A stretch of DNA of 64,000 nt from Kocuria sp. (GTDB lineage: Bacteria > Actinomycetota > Actinomycetes > Actinomycetales > Micrococcaceae), in contig NZ_JAUNTS010000005.1 of the NCBI RefSeq assembly GCF_030538595.1, positions 124,001 through 188,000 of the forward strand. Direction: 5' to 3'. Numbering within the stretch: the first letter of the stretch is position 1; every line of letters begins with the position of its first letter. Both the position numbers and the translations under genes were made by a program. Positions 24,863 to 35,158 of this stretch are shown here, piece by piece. The notes beneath the pieces are model-generated. The model worked only from the letters and a program-made list of their open reading frames with translations. It did not search any database and was not told the origin of the DNA.

Positions 24863-24875
24863 CAGACTGTCCGCC
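24863..24875 (+). promoter_or_regulatory. -10 box, leaderless start of nucS
   Basis: CAGACT (24863-24868) ends seven bases before GTG 24876; there is no Shine-Dalgarno sequence. The box is nearly identical to those of argS and the DUF3039 gene (TAGACT). Confidence 0.5.
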
Positions 24876-25571
24876 GTGCGTGTTGTGATAGCTGACTGCT
24901 CCGTTGACTACCAAGGTCGCCTGACGGCGCACCTCCCGTTGGCCCGCCGACTACTGATCCTGAAAGCAGATGGATCTGTGCTGGTGCATTCCGATGGCGG
25001 CAGCTACAAGCCATTGAACTGGATGTCTCCCCCGGCCAGGCTCTCAACCGGGGAGCCGGACCAAGATCAAGCTGCTGTTGGCGTTCAGGAAGTGTGGACG
25101 GTTTCCGCGGCCAAATCGGATGACGTCCTGAAAATCCTGATCCACCAGGTCCATGAGGAAATCAGCCACGAGCTGGGCGTGGACCCGGGGCTCACCAAGG
25201 ACGGAGTGGAAGCAGATCTCCAACGCCTGCTGGCCGAGCAAATCGAGGTGCTGGGTGAAGGCTCCACCTTGATTCGGCGCGAATACCCCACGGCCATCGG
25301 GCCGGTGGACATTCTGGCGCGGGACGGCCAGGGAGCCACCATTGCCATTGAGCTCAAACGCCGCGGTGACATTGACGGCGTAGAACAACTCACCCGCTAC
25401 TTGGAACTGCTCAACCGCGACCCACGGTTGGCTCCCGTCCGGGGGATTTTTGCCGCCCAGCAGATCAAACCGCAGGCCAAGGTACTGGCCACGGACCGTG
25501 GCATCGCCTGCCTGACCCTGGACTACGACGCCATGCGCGACGTCGACGACAAGGACGCCCGCCTGTTCTGA
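24876..25571 (+). CDS. nucS: mismatch endonuclease NucS (EndoMS)
   Basis: NucS cuts both strands at mismatched bases and provides mismatch repair in actinobacteria and archaea that lack MutS-MutL. The 231-residue protein starts at GTG 24876. The N-terminal DNA-binding half is followed by the RecB-like nuclease core with D145 (GPVDIL), E159 and K161 (IELK) in place and QLTRYLELL after it. The last residues, DARLF, fit the C-terminal beta-clamp-binding motif known in the family. It is convergent with murA and ends in a very strong hairpin. Confidence 0.96.
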   Translation: MRVVIADCSVDYQGRLTAHLPLARRLLILKADGSVLVHSDGGSYKPLNWMSPPARLSTGEPDQDQAAVGVQEVWTVSAAKSDDVLKILIHQVHEEISHELGVDPGLTKDGVEADLQRLLAEQIEVLGEGSTLIRREYPTAIGPVDILARDGQGATIAIELKRRGDIDGVEQLTRYLELLNRDPRLAPVRGIFAAQQIKPQAKVLATDRGIACLTLDYDAMRDVDDKDARLF

Positions 25572-25650
25572 GCTCACTGCTGAACTTGGGCATGGGAAAT
25601 GCGCCAGGAGAACCTTCCTGACGCATTTCCCATGCCCAAGTTGCTGAGCT
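25571..25650. terminator. bidirectional terminator nucS/murA
   Basis: A perfect 21 bp stem (25583-25603 with 25622-25642; starts AACTTGGGCATGGG) is extended by an inner CAGGA/TCCTG and an outer AGCTCA/TGAGCT pair. It lies between two convergent genes. Confidence 0.9.
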
Positions 25651-25660
25651 GCTCAGCCAC

Positions 25661-26938
25661 TCAGAACGACGGCGCCACCATCCGCCGTTCCACGCTGGCT
25701 CCCGCATTGGTCAAGTTGTCCACAAAGTTCTCATACCCGCGGTCAATGTGCCCGATGCCCAAGACCTCGGTAGCGCCCTGTGCCCGCATGCCGGCAATCA
25801 CCAACGCGGCACCGGCTCGAATGTCCTTGGCCTCCACAGGTGCGCCAGAGAGTTCATCGGTCCCATCCAGCCACGCATGATGACCGTCCAAGCGTACGTG
25901 GGCGCCCAGTCGTTCCAGCTCCGCGGTGAATCCCCAGCGGGCTTCAAAAACGTTCTCCGTGATCATTCCCGAACCCTCCGCCACCGCATTCATGGCGACG
26001 GCGAACGGCTGCAGATCCGTGGGAAAGCCCGGATAGGGCAGCGTTGAGATGTTGACGGCCTGCGGGCGTTCGGGGCCTTGCACCACAAAACCGTCGGTCT
26101 CTTCCGAAATGGTGCAGCCGGCCAGGCGCAGCTTGTCCAGAACCACGCTCAGATGGGAGGCTTCCGCGCCCCGCACGTGCACCCGGCCGCCCGTGACTGC
26201 AGCTGCAAAGGCCCATGTTCCAGCAACAATACGGTCCGGCACGGTCCGGTGCTCCACCGGCTTCAGGCTGGGCACCCCCGTGACGGTCAAGGTGGAGGTG
26301 CCAATTCCGTCAATCTTGGCTCCCATCTGAACCAGCATCTGGCAGATGTCCACAATTTCCGGCTCGCGTGCCACGTTCTCCAAAACCGTGGTGCCCTGGG
26401 CCAAGGTGGCCGCCGTCATCAGGTTTTCGGTGGCGCCCACGGACGGGTACGCCAGGTGATACTCGGCCCCGCGCAGCTGGTGCTCCACCGTGGCTTTGAG
26501 GTATCCCGCTTCCGTGCGAAATGCAGCGCCCATGGCTTCCAACCCGTTCCGGTGCATGTCCAGACCGCGCGTACCGATGGCATCGCCACCGGGCAAGGCC
26601 ACCTCCGCTGCATGACAGCGCGCAATCAAGGGACCCAACACGGACACGGACGCGCGCATGGCGCGGACCAAGTCGTAGTCAGCCACGTGGTTGAGCTCCT
26701 GCGGGACGTCAATGTCCACCCAGCGCTCGGCCTTGTTGTAGGTGACGTGGCAGCCCAGGCGGCGTAGGAGTTCCGCCATGATGGAGACGTCGTCAATCTC
26801 CGGAACATTCGTGATCCGCGACTTCCCCACCGCCAGGAGCGTGGCAGCCATGAGTTTGAGCACGCTGTTCTTGGCACCGTACACGGGAAGGGTGCCGTTC
26901 ACGGCGGTCGGCCCGTGGACAACAATTTTCTCTTCCAT
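25661..26938 (-). CDS. murA: UDP-N-acetylglucosamine 1-carboxyvinyltransferase
   Basis: MurA transfers enolpyruvate from PEP to UDP-GlcNAc, the first committed step of peptidoglycan synthesis. Conserved blocks include PVYGAKNSVLKLMAATLLA, RGLDMHRNGLEAMGA, YPSVGATENLMTAA and the terminal GIGHIDRGYENF. In the active-site loop (LPGGDAIGTR) the usual fosfomycin-targeted cysteine is aspartate, D121 if numbered from the 26944 start. The same substitution is known in Mycobacterium tuberculosis, where it accompanies fosfomycin resistance. ATG 26938 has CAGGG five bases upstream; a GTG two codons earlier (26944) is the alternative. Length about 425 residues. Confidence 0.95.
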   Translation of the reverse strand: MEEKIVVHGPTAVNGTLPVYGAKNSVLKLMAATLLAVGKSRITNVPEIDDVSIMAELLRRLGCHVTYNKAERWVDIDVPQELNHVADYDLVRAMRASVSVLGPLIARCHAAEVALPGGDAIGTRGLDMHRNGLEAMGAAFRTEAGYLKATVEHQLRGAEYHLAYPSVGATENLMTAATLAQGTTVLENVAREPEIVDICQMLVQMGAKIDGIGTSTLTVTGVPSLKPVEHRTVPDRIVAGTWAFAAAVTGGRVHVRGAEASHLSVVLDKLRLAGCTISEETDGFVVQGPERPQAVNISTLPYPGFPTDLQPFAVAMNAVAEGSGMITENVFEARWGFTAELERLGAHVRLDGHHAWLDGTDELSGAPVEAKDIRAGAALVIAGMRAQGATEVLGIGHIDRGYENFVDNLTNAGASVERRMVAPSF

Positions 26939-26982
26939 ACTCACCCTGCACTTCCAACGGGATCACGTCCCGATCACGCAAC

Positions 26983-27057
26983 TGGAACACCTGCATGCGG
27001 TGGAACACCTACATGCGGCTTGAACACCTGTAAAAGGTTTGAACAACCTGTAAGAGG
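26983..27057. repeat. four imperfect 18-20 bp tandem repeats upstream of murA
   Basis: Units begin at 26983, 27001, 27020 and 27038. The first two (TGGAACACCTGCATGCGG and one-base variant) are nearly identical; the last two begin TTGAACA and keep the core ACCTGTAA. The array spans the murA leader or promoter region. Confidence 0.85.
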
Positions 27058-27061
27058 CCAA

Positions 27062-27090
27062 GAGCCCCCGCACAAACTGTACGGGGGCTC
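27062..27090 (-). terminator. terminator of the atp operon
   Basis: GAGCCCCCG (27062-27070) pairs perfectly with CGGGGGCTC (27082-27090) around an 11-base loop; on the minus strand TCTTGG follows. It lies between atpC and murA. Confidence 0.8.
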
Positions 27091-27152
27091 AGGCTGGGAA
27101 CAACTCATCCTGAAGTGTTGACGTGATCACGTCGCCATCACGTCATCACGGA

Positions 27153-27428
27153 TCAGGAGTCAGAGCCGGGCGCCTGGTAGTGGTCAGCCACAATGGTCAC
27201 TCGGTTGCCGTCAACGGAGACAAAGCCACCGTCAATCTGGCCCTCAATGCGCTGGCCGTCCACCGGGTCAATCACAACCCGGCCGGGAACCAACACACCA
27301 GCGGTAGCCACGTGACCCGCCAGGATGCCGAGGTCTCCGTCCGTGGTGCGCACAATGACCTGGCGGGCCTCGCCATTCCACACCGGCTCGGAGAGCTCAA
27401 CGATCTCAACGATCAACGGAGCAGCCAT
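27153..27428 (-). CDS. atpC: ATP synthase epsilon subunit, short form
   Basis: The epsilon subunit sits on the central stalk and couples proton flow to rotation. The beta-sandwich N-domain is complete (SEPVWNGEARQVIVRTTDGDLGILAGHVA and DGGFVSVDGNRVTIVADH), but the protein ends after about 91 residues and lacks the C-terminal helical hairpin that inhibits ATP hydrolysis in other bacteria. The frame is intact, so this is a natural short form, as in several actinobacteria. ATG 27428 lies just after the atpD stop; GGAGAG in the end of atpD serves as ribosome binding site. Last gene of the operon. Confidence 0.93.
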   Translation of the reverse strand: MAAPLIVEIVELSEPVWNGEARQVIVRTTDGDLGILAGHVATAGVLVPGRVVIDPVDGQRIEGQIDGGFVSVDGNRVTIVADHYQAPGSDS

Positions 27429-27430
27429 GA

Positions 27431-28990
<1,560 letters not shown>

Positions 28991-29902
28991 TCACAGGGCT
29001 TCGGAAGCGGAAACGATCTCAGTCAATTCGGTGGTCACTTCTGCCTGACGTGCGTTGTTCATCAAGCGGGTGTACTTGCGAATCAGATCATCCGCATTGT
29101 CACCGGCAGACTTCATGGCACGCTGACGGGAGGCCAGTTCAGAGGCGGCCGCCTGGCACAGGCACGAGTAGATCCGGGAACGGAAGTACCGCGGGAGTGC
29201 CTTGTCCAGGAACTCCTCTGCATTGGGCTCGAACTCGAACTCCTGGGCGTTGGTCTCGATCTCCCCGTAGCCCTTGGTGATGTCATCCCCCAGTGCGTTG
29301 GCGTCAACCACTTCCAACGGCAGCAGGCGCAGCACCTTGGGTTCCTGAGTCACCATCGAGTGGAAACGCGTGTAGACCAGGTGGATTTCATCAATCCCGC
29401 CGTCTTCGTAGTCCTTGGTGAAAGCCTCCAGCAGGACCTCTGCCACTTCATGGGCGCGGTCACTGCTGGCGTTATCGGTTTCACCTTCCCAGAAGGCGTC
29501 GTACTCACGGCCGCGGAAGTCAAAATACTGCTTGGACTTGCGCCCAATCAGGTAAATCTTGACCTCACGGCCTTCACCGTGCAGGTACTCCAGCAGGCCT
29601 TCGGCCTTCTTGAGCACATTGGCGGAGTAGGAACCGGCCAGTCCGCGGTCGGAGCTGAAGACAACGACGGCGGAGCGCCGGACGTCGTCGGCACTGCGCA
29701 GGAACGGGTGATCCCCCGAAGTCTGCGTGACCACCTGCGAGAGCAGACGAGTCAAGGCGTTGGCGTAAGGCGATGCCGACTGAATCCGCTGACGGGCCTT
29801 GTTGATGCGCGAGGTGGCGATCATCTCCATGGCCTTGAAGATTTTCTTCATCGACTGTGTGGAGGAGATCTTGTTCCGGTAAACCCGGATCTGCGCTCCC
29901 AT
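28991..29902 (-). CDS. atpG: ATP synthase gamma subunit
   Basis: The rotating shaft of F1. The N-terminal helix [20 protein letters not shown] and the C-terminal helix ([20 protein letters not shown]) are the conserved coiled-coil parts. The 303-residue length is usual for actinobacteria. ATG 29902 has AAAGGAAGC seven bases upstream. It is 72 bases downstream of atpA and 93 bases ahead of atpD. Confidence 0.97.
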   Translation of the reverse strand: MGAQIRVYRNKISSTQSMKKIFKAMEMIATSRINKARQRIQSASPYANALTRLLSQVVTQTSGDHPFLRSADDVRRSAVVVFSSDRGLAGSYSANVLKKAEGLLEYLHGEGREVKIYLIGRKSKQYFDFRGREYDAFWEGETDNASSDRAHEVAEVLLEAFTKDYEDGGIDEIHLVYTRFHSMVTQEPKVLRLLPLEVVDANALGDDITKGYGEIETNAQEFEFEPNAEEFLDKALPRYFRSRIYSCLCQAAASELASRQRAMKSAGDNADDLIRKYTRLMNNARQAEVTTELTEIVSASEAL

Positions 29903-29974
29903 GTAGCTTCCTTTCGTTACCGTTCGGGTGCCGGTTCAGGGCACCCGAACGGAGACTTCACGATTCGCAGGCGT

Positions 29975-31621
29975 TCAGCTGCGGGAGGACGAACCACCGG
30001 CGGACAACTGCTCCTGGGACACGTCCCCGGAGTCCATGGCCTGGTGCTCTTCACGGCCAGGTGCATGGTTGTCCCGGTTGTGTCCGCGGAAATCGCGCTT
30101 GACCTCGGCCACGGCGGTTTCCAGTGCGGAGACGGCGTCGTCTTCGAGCTTGCCCGTGGATGCGATGGAGTCCATGACGTTGGTGGTGCGGCGCACCTGA
30201 TCCAGCAGGGCTTCCTCGAAGTCCAGGACGTCAGCAACCTCAATGTCATCCAGGTGACCCTTGGTACCGGCCCAGATGGAGACAACCTGAGACTCCACGG
30301 AGTACGGGCTGTACTGCTTCTGGCGCAGCAGCTCCGTCAGGCGAGCACCGCGGGTCAGCTGCTGGCGGGAGGCGGCATCCAGGTCAGAGGCAAACATGGC
30401 GAAGGCCTGCATGGACCGGTAGGAGGCCAGTTCCAGCTTCAGCGTGCCGGAGACCTTCTTCATGGCCTTGATCTGGGCAGCACCACCCACGCGGGACACG
30501 GAGATGCCCACGTCCACGGCGGGACGCTGGTCCGCGTTGAACAGATCGGACTGCAAGAAGATCTGGCCATCGGTGATGGAGATGACGTTGGTGGGAATGA
30601 AGGCGGAAACGTCGTTCGCCTTGGTTTCCACGATCGGCAGGCCGGTCATGGAGCCTGCGCCCAAGTCATCCGAGAGCTTGGCACAACGCTCCAGCAGGCG
30701 GGAGTGCAGGTAGAACACGTCACCCGGGTAGGCCTCACGTCCCGGAGGACGGCGCAGCAACAGGGAGGTGGCGCGGTAGGCCTCTGCCTGCTTGGACAGA
30801 TCGTCAAAGATGATCAGGACGTGCTTGCCGCCGTACATCCAGTGCTGGCCGATGGCCGAGCCGGCGTAGGGCGCCAGGTACTTCACACCGGCGGAATCGG
30901 AGGCTGAGGCCGCCACGATGGTGGTGTACTCCAGGGCTCCGTTGTCCTCCAAGGTCTTGCGCACGGAGGCAATCGTGGAGGCCTTCTGTCCGATGGCCAC
31001 GTAGATGCAACGCACCTGCTTTTCAGCGTCACCGGTTTCCCAGTTGGCCCGCTGATTCAGGATGGTGTCCACGGCAATGGCGGTTTTACCGGTCTGGCGG
31101 TCGCCAATGATCAGCTGACGCTGGCCCCGTCCGATCGGGATCATGGCGTCAATGGCCTTCAGACCCGTCTGCAGGGGTTCGTGCACAGACTTACGCATGG
31201 TCACGCCGGGGGCCTGCAGCTCCAGGGCACGACGGCCTTCGGCCTCGATGGGGCCGAGGTCGTCAATCGGCTGACCCAGTGTGTCAACCACACGACCCAA
31301 GAAGCCATCACCCACGGGCACGGAGAGGATTTCTCCGGTCCGCTCAACAGTCTGGCCTTCTTCAATGCCTTGGAAGTCACCCAGCACCACGACGCCGAGG
31401 TCACGGGTGTCCAGGTCCTGCGCCAGGCCGAGCACTCCGTTCTCAAAACGGAGCAGCTCATTGGCCATCACGGAGGGCAGACCCTCCACTCGGGCAATGC
31501 CGTCAGCTGCGGAAATGACGCGGCCAACTTCCTTGCGTTCGGTGTTGCCGGGGTCGTAGGAGGCTGCAAACTCTTGTAGCGCGCTCCGGACCTCATCGGC
31601 GTTGATGGTCACTTCGGCCAT
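29975..31621 (-). CDS. atpA: ATP synthase alpha subunit
   Basis: Non-catalytic nucleotide-binding subunit of F1. Walker A GDRQTGKT is at residues 173-180, and the conserved [17 protein letters not shown] and [14 protein letters not shown] segments are intact. Length is 548 residues with a C-terminal tail (SAGGSSSRS) not needed for the fold. ATG 31621 has AGGGAC ahead. The gap to atpH, 110 bases, holds nothing recognisable. Confidence 0.98.
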   Translation of the reverse strand: MAEVTINADEVRSALQEFAASYDPGNTERKEVGRVISAADGIARVEGLPSVMANELLRFENGVLGLAQDLDTRDLGVVVLGDFQGIEEGQTVERTGEILSVPVGDGFLGRVVDTLGQPIDDLGPIEAEGRRALELQAPGVTMRKSVHEPLQTGLKAIDAMIPIGRGQRQLIIGDRQTGKTAIAVDTILNQRANWETGDAEKQVRCIYVAIGQKASTIASVRKTLEDNGALEYTTIVAASASDSAGVKYLAPYAGSAIGQHWMYGGKHVLIIFDDLSKQAEAYRATSLLLRRPPGREAYPGDVFYLHSRLLERCAKLSDDLGAGSMTGLPIVETKANDVSAFIPTNVISITDGQIFLQSDLFNADQRPAVDVGISVSRVGGAAQIKAMKKVSGTLKLELASYRSMQAFAMFASDLDAASRQQLTRGARLTELLRQKQYSPYSVESQVVSIWAGTKGHLDDIEVADVLDFEEALLDQVRRTTNVMDSIASTGKLEDDAVSALETAVAEVKRDFRGHNRDNHAPGREEHQAMDSGDVSQEQLSAGGSSSRS

Positions 31622-31731
31622 CTCGTGTCCCTGCTTCCTGGTTGTTGATCATCCTGCCGATGACCATCTCATTCGTCTGGAGGACTTGCGGGTTCACAGT
31701 GTGACCCCGTGCGTCCGGTGCGGTGGTTGGC

Positions 31732-32547
31732 TCAGGCTCCGAGCTTGAGTTGGAGTTCGTTGAGGCGGGTGGCGACCGAGCCGTCAATGACTTCATCACC
31801 CACTGTGATCCGAAGCCCACCCACCAGTGAGCGGTCCAGATCTGTGACCACCTTCAGATCGCGGCCGTAGAGCCGCCCCAGGGCTGTGCGCAGACGATCC
31901 TGCTGGCCCCGGTCCAACTCCACGGGTGTTGCCACCCGGGCGATCCAACGATCCCGCAGTCCCGCCAGATGATCGGCGAAAGTGCCCAGTAATCTCTGGG
32001 GCAACGCACCGCGCGGATGGGTCACGGCCTGTTCGACCAGCAAGCGCCCTTCCTCGCTGAGGTTGGGGGTCACGCGGTCCAACAGTCGCAGCTTGGCCTC
32101 ATTGGAGGCACGGGCATCGGTGAATGCTTGCTGCAGTTGGGCATCTGAGTCCAAGAGAGCCTGCACGGAGAGGACATCGTCCACAAGCGTGTCCAGTCCC
32201 TCAGCTCCCGCTCGGTTCTCAGCAGCCGAACCTGCCAGCACCACACCGGCCGCTTCCAGGCCGTCGGCCAAACCGCGCTCACCGCTCCATCGCTGGCGCA
32301 CCAGGGTATCCAGAACCTCGCAAGCCTCACGGGAGGAGTGACCCTCGAAGATCCGCCATGCCAAGGCAACGCGCTGATCATCGGAGTGAGCGGGGTCGGT
32401 CAGGGCCCGGCGGAGGCTGCCCTGCTCATCGAGCACGGCAGCGATCCCGAACACGTCCCGAGCCAAGTACGGCTGAGCCGAGCCGGTCCAGCGTTCCAGC
32501 ACGCGTGAGAGGTTGACCTGATTTCCGTCGGATCCTGCGGCCGTCAC
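31732..32547 (-). CDS. atpH: ATP synthase delta subunit
   Basis: The peripheral-stalk subunit linking F1 to the b dimer. The C-terminal domain GGLRITVGDEVIDGSVATRLNELQLKL is the most conserved block. Length is 271 residues, the long form common in actinobacteria. The GTG start at 32547 overlaps the atpF stop in the sequence GTGA, so translation is coupled. Confidence 0.95.
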   Translation of the reverse strand: MTAAGSDGNQVNLSRVLERWTGSAQPYLARDVFGIAAVLDEQGSLRRALTDPAHSDDQRVALAWRIFEGHSSREACEVLDTLVRQRWSGERGLADGLEAAGVVLAGSAAENRAGAEGLDTLVDDVLSVQALLDSDAQLQQAFTDARASNEAKLRLLDRVTPNLSEEGRLLVEQAVTHPRGALPQRLLGTFADHLAGLRDRWIARVATPVELDRGQQDRLRTALGRLYGRDLKVVTDLDRSLVGGLRITVGDEVIDGSVATRLNELQLKLGA

Positions 32548-33089
32548 TGGTGAGCACCCGTTTCGGTCGGCGTCTGTTCAAGATCGCTCAGGAACCGGTC
32601 CACCACGCGCCGCGAACGGTCGTCATCAGACAGGGACTCCCCCACGATCTTGGAGGACAACTGGATGGCCAAGGTGCCGACCTCATTACGCAATGAGGCC
32701 ACGGCAGCCGTACGCTCCGCCGCAATGGCAGTGTGTGCGTTTTCAGTGATGCGAGCGGATTCCACGTTCGCGCGGTCCTTGAAGTCCGCCAGGATCTTTT
32801 CACCCTCGGTGCGAGCTTCCTCGCGGATCTTCTGGGCTTCGAGCCGAGCGGATTCCAACTGCTGGTTGTATTCGTCCCGAGCCTTGTCCGCCTCTGCCTG
32901 AGCAGCTTCGGCCTTGGCCAGGCCACCTTCGATGGCCTCCGTACGTTCGGCGTAAGTACGCTCGAACATGGGAACGATCCACTTGATCGCGGCGAAAACC
33001 AGGATCGCAAAGCCGATCGTGGTGATCAGCATTTCCCAGCCATTGGGCAACAGCGGATTGTCGCTGGCAGCCATGATGGTTGTGGTCAT
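32544..33089 (-). CDS. atpF: ATP synthase b subunit
   Basis: Single-pass stator subunit. One hydrophobic segment near residues 18-40 (MLITTIGFAILVFAAIKWIVP) is followed by a long charged coiled coil (AEAAQAEADKARDEYNQQLESARLEA). Length 181 residues. ATG 33089 follows CAGGA at ten bases; an internal ATG at 33074 has no ribosome binding site. It overlaps atpH by four bases. Confidence 0.95.
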   Translation of the reverse strand: MTTTIMAASDNPLLPNGWEMLITTIGFAILVFAAIKWIVPMFERTYAERTEAIEGGLAKAEAAQAEADKARDEYNQQLESARLEAQKIREEARTEGEKILADFKDRANVESARITENAHTAIAAERTAAVASLRNEVGTLAIQLSSKIVGESLSDDDRSRRVVDRFLSDLEQTPTETGAHQ

Positions 33090-33145
33090 GGACGGTTTTC
33101 CTGTTCTCTTTGGCTGACCTTCTGGAGTCCTTCCTTAGCGGAGGA

Positions 33146-33352
33146 TCACAGGAAGACGAGCACGAAGCCCAGGATGGCCAGGGCCTCAACCACGGCAAAG
33201 CCCATGAACAGCATGGGCTGGATGATGCGCTGGGTTTCCGGCTGACGGGAGACGGCCTGCATGTAAGCAGCAAAGATCAGGCCCACGCCGATGCCACCGC
33301 CGATGGCTGCGAGACCGTAACCGATGACGGAGAGGTTACCGGTGATGTCCAT
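33146..33352 (-). CDS. atpE: ATP synthase c subunit
   Basis: The proton-carrying ring subunit, 68 residues, two transmembrane helices joined by the polar loop SRQPETQ. The proton-binding carboxylate is E56 in GFAVVEALAI. The glycine-rich first helix GGGIGVG is intact. The ribosome binding site AAAGGAAA is strong, as expected for the most highly translated subunit. There is a 133-base gap to atpB containing a short hairpin (33416-33430). Confidence 0.97.
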   Translation of the reverse strand: MDITGNLSVIGYGLAAIGGGIGVGLIFAAYMQAVSRQPETQRIIQPMLFMGFAVVEALAILGFVLVFL

Positions 33353-33415
33353 TCTTGGAGTTTCCTTTCATACTGCCCGTGAGGGGCCGTGTGCCACGAA
33401 TGGCGGTTGACGTTT

Positions 33416-33430
33416 CGGAGAAGTTCTCCG
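33416..33430 (-). other. small hairpin between atpB and atpE
   Basis: CGGAG (33416-33420) and CTCCG (33426-33430) pair around AAGTT, within a 15-base near-palindrome. It could be an mRNA processing or stabilising element raising atpE yield; nothing proves this. Confidence 0.35.
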
Positions 33431-33485
33431 TAGGTCGATCCAGCTTGCACCGGACCAAATCTTGAGTGGCCGTGAAGCCAGAAGG

Positions 33486-34280
33486 TCAGTGACCTTCCTT
33501 CAACGCCCCGTCCACGTACACCGCGAACAGGAGGGTGAAGATGTAGGCCTGGAGGACCTGAATCAGGATTTCCAGGAAGTAGATGAACACGCCCAGGACC
33601 ATGGTCCCGGCGCCACCCAGGATACCGACCAGCCCACCGACTTCCGTGAAGAGGTAAGCCATCAATCCTGCAGCAACCATGATGGCCATGTGGCCGGCAA
33701 ACATGGTGGCGAACACACGCAGTGCGTGGGTGACCGGGCGGATGATCAAGTTGGAGATGAACTCGATGGGGATCAGGAAGATGTAGAGCAGCTTGGGCAC
33801 ATCTGGCGGCATGGTCATCTTGGCCATGAAGTGACCGAACCCGTGGCGCTTGATGCCAACGCCTACCCAGGCCACGTAGGCGATGATCGCCAGGACATAG
33901 GCCGAGCCCGGGTGGGACAGGGTGGGCAACTGCAGGACGGGAATGGACCCGAACAAGTTGTTGACCAGGATGAAGAAGAAGAAGCTGAACAGCAGCGGCA
34001 GCCAGGGGCGGAATTCCTTTTCCCCGATGATGTCCCGGCCCAGGGAGTTGCGCACAAAGCCGTAGCCGACTTCACCCAGGTACTGCCCCTTGGAAGGAAC
34101 CAGCGCCTGCTTGCGGATGGCCCACATGAAGAATCCCACGATCAGGATGACCGACAGGAAGATCAGCACCGTGTGCTTGGCGAATTCAAACGAGCCGATC
34201 TCAAAGAACGGCGGGAGGTGCATGTCCGAAACCGTGGGAGCCTGGAAGCCTTGTCCCTCAAGAACTGGGGCGACGATCAA
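33486..34280 (-). CDS. atpB: ATP synthase a subunit
   Basis: The proton-channel stator, 264 residues with about six membrane helices. The essential arginine lies in ALRVFATMFAGH, and IRPVTHALR with the preceding PIEFISNLI is typical. The start is the TTG at 34280, with AAAGGA six bases upstream; no ATG or GTG fits the family N terminus, so this is an uncommon start codon. It is the first structural subunit of the operon, 81 bases after the atpZ-like gene. Confidence 0.95.
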   Translation of the reverse strand: MIVAPVLEGQGFQAPTVSDMHLPPFFEIGSFEFAKHTVLIFLSVILIVGFFMWAIRKQALVPSKGQYLGEVGYGFVRNSLGRDIIGEKEFRPWLPLLFSFFFFILVNNLFGSIPVLQLPTLSHPGSAYVLAIIAYVAWVGVGIKRHGFGHFMAKMTMPPDVPKLLYIFLIPIEFISNLIIRPVTHALRVFATMFAGHMAIMVAAGLMAYLFTEVGGLVGILGGAGTMVLGVFIYFLEILIQVLQAYIFTLLFAVYVDGALKEGH

Positions 34281-34361
34281 TGGCGGTCCTTTCTGGTTCC
34301 ATCCCGGCAGTCATGACCGTGGCCATGAAGGTGTTGTGCTGCAAGGTGGTTTCGGGCGTCA

Positions 34362-34694
34362 TCACCGGTGGTGCGAACCATCATTGGTCCCCAGTCCGGC
34401 TTGCAGGTGGAGGAAAGCGAGTGCGACCCCGGCAGCGAATCCAATACCCGCTCCGAGCAGGACCAACCACTGCGTCCCCACCAAGTAATCCAGCAGGTAC
34501 CCTACCAGACTCCAGAAGGCCGTCCCAATCACCAAGTAGGCCAAGATCCCCAGCGCGGCGCGGTTTCCTCCGGCCTCAACAAGCTCCCCCACGGTGTTCA
34601 AAGTCCGCCGTCTGGGGGCATTCTCCTCAGCGGTATCTGGGCTTTCGGGCACGGCTCCGGTGCCCTGTGCACCGCCCTTGTCCTCGGAAGTCAT
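34362..34694 (-). CDS. AtpZ/AtpI-like small membrane protein
   Basis: A 110-residue protein with a polar, acidic N-terminal half and two hydrophobic helices (GILAYLVIGTAFWSLVGYLLDYL and LVLLGAGIGFAAGVALAFL). The helix pair resembles AtpZ, which together with AtpI is linked to assembly of the c ring or to magnesium transport. ATG 34694 overlaps the preceding gene's stop by four bases. It leads directly into atpB. Function assigned by position and topology only. Confidence 0.78.
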   Translation of the reverse strand: MTSEDKGGAQGTGAVPESPDTAEENAPRRRTLNTVGELVEAGGNRAALGILAYLVIGTAFWSLVGYLLDYLVGTQWLVLLGAGIGFAAGVALAFLHLQAGLGTNDGSHHR

Positions 34695-35158
34695 GACAGG
34701 TTTTCCTTCCCGCGGGGTGCTGAACCGGGCGTGGTGTCGACGTCGAAAATGGGGATGCGGGTGCGCCGCGCTGCAACCGCTGTGCCGGTCAACCAGGCAA
34801 TCACCTGCCCGATACTGGCTCCCGCGGCCCAGCGTGGCAGGACCCACCCGGGAGCCGTGGTGGAGAACAGAATCATGGCACCGGCAAAGACCAGGGCAAC
34901 GTAGACCACCAACATGGTCAGACCCATGACAGCGGCAGGGTACTTGGCCGACCACCAGAGCGCGGCCAGAGACACCCCGAACACTACTGCCACGATGGCG
35001 GAGCCGATGGCCACGCTGCCGAGCCCGTCAACTCCCTCAAGAGCTGCGGCCACCAGGGCCAGGACCAGTCCGACCACTGCGCCGGCACAAGAGGCCTGCC
35101 ACAGCATTCTGGCCCATACATTTCCCGGCCGAGTGATGCCGGTGGAACCCCGGTTCAT
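34691..35158 (-). CDS. four-helix membrane protein of the atp operon (AtpI-like)
   Basis: A 155-residue protein with four hydrophobic segments and no recognised motif. It occupies the position of Rv1303 in Mycobacterium tuberculosis (between rfe/wecA and atpB), and its topology resembles ATP synthase protein I. It is linked by ATGA overlaps to both neighbours, so the wecA-like, AtpI-like and AtpZ-like genes form one translationally coupled unit. Confidence 0.72.
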   Translation of the reverse strand: MNRGSTGITRPGNVWARMLWQASCAGAVVGLVLALVAAALEGVDGLGSVAIGSAIVAVVFGVSLAALWWSAKYPAAVMGLTMLVVYVALVFAGAMILFSTTAPGWVLPRWAAGASIGQVIAWLTGTAVAARRTRIPIFDVDTTPGSAPRGKENLS

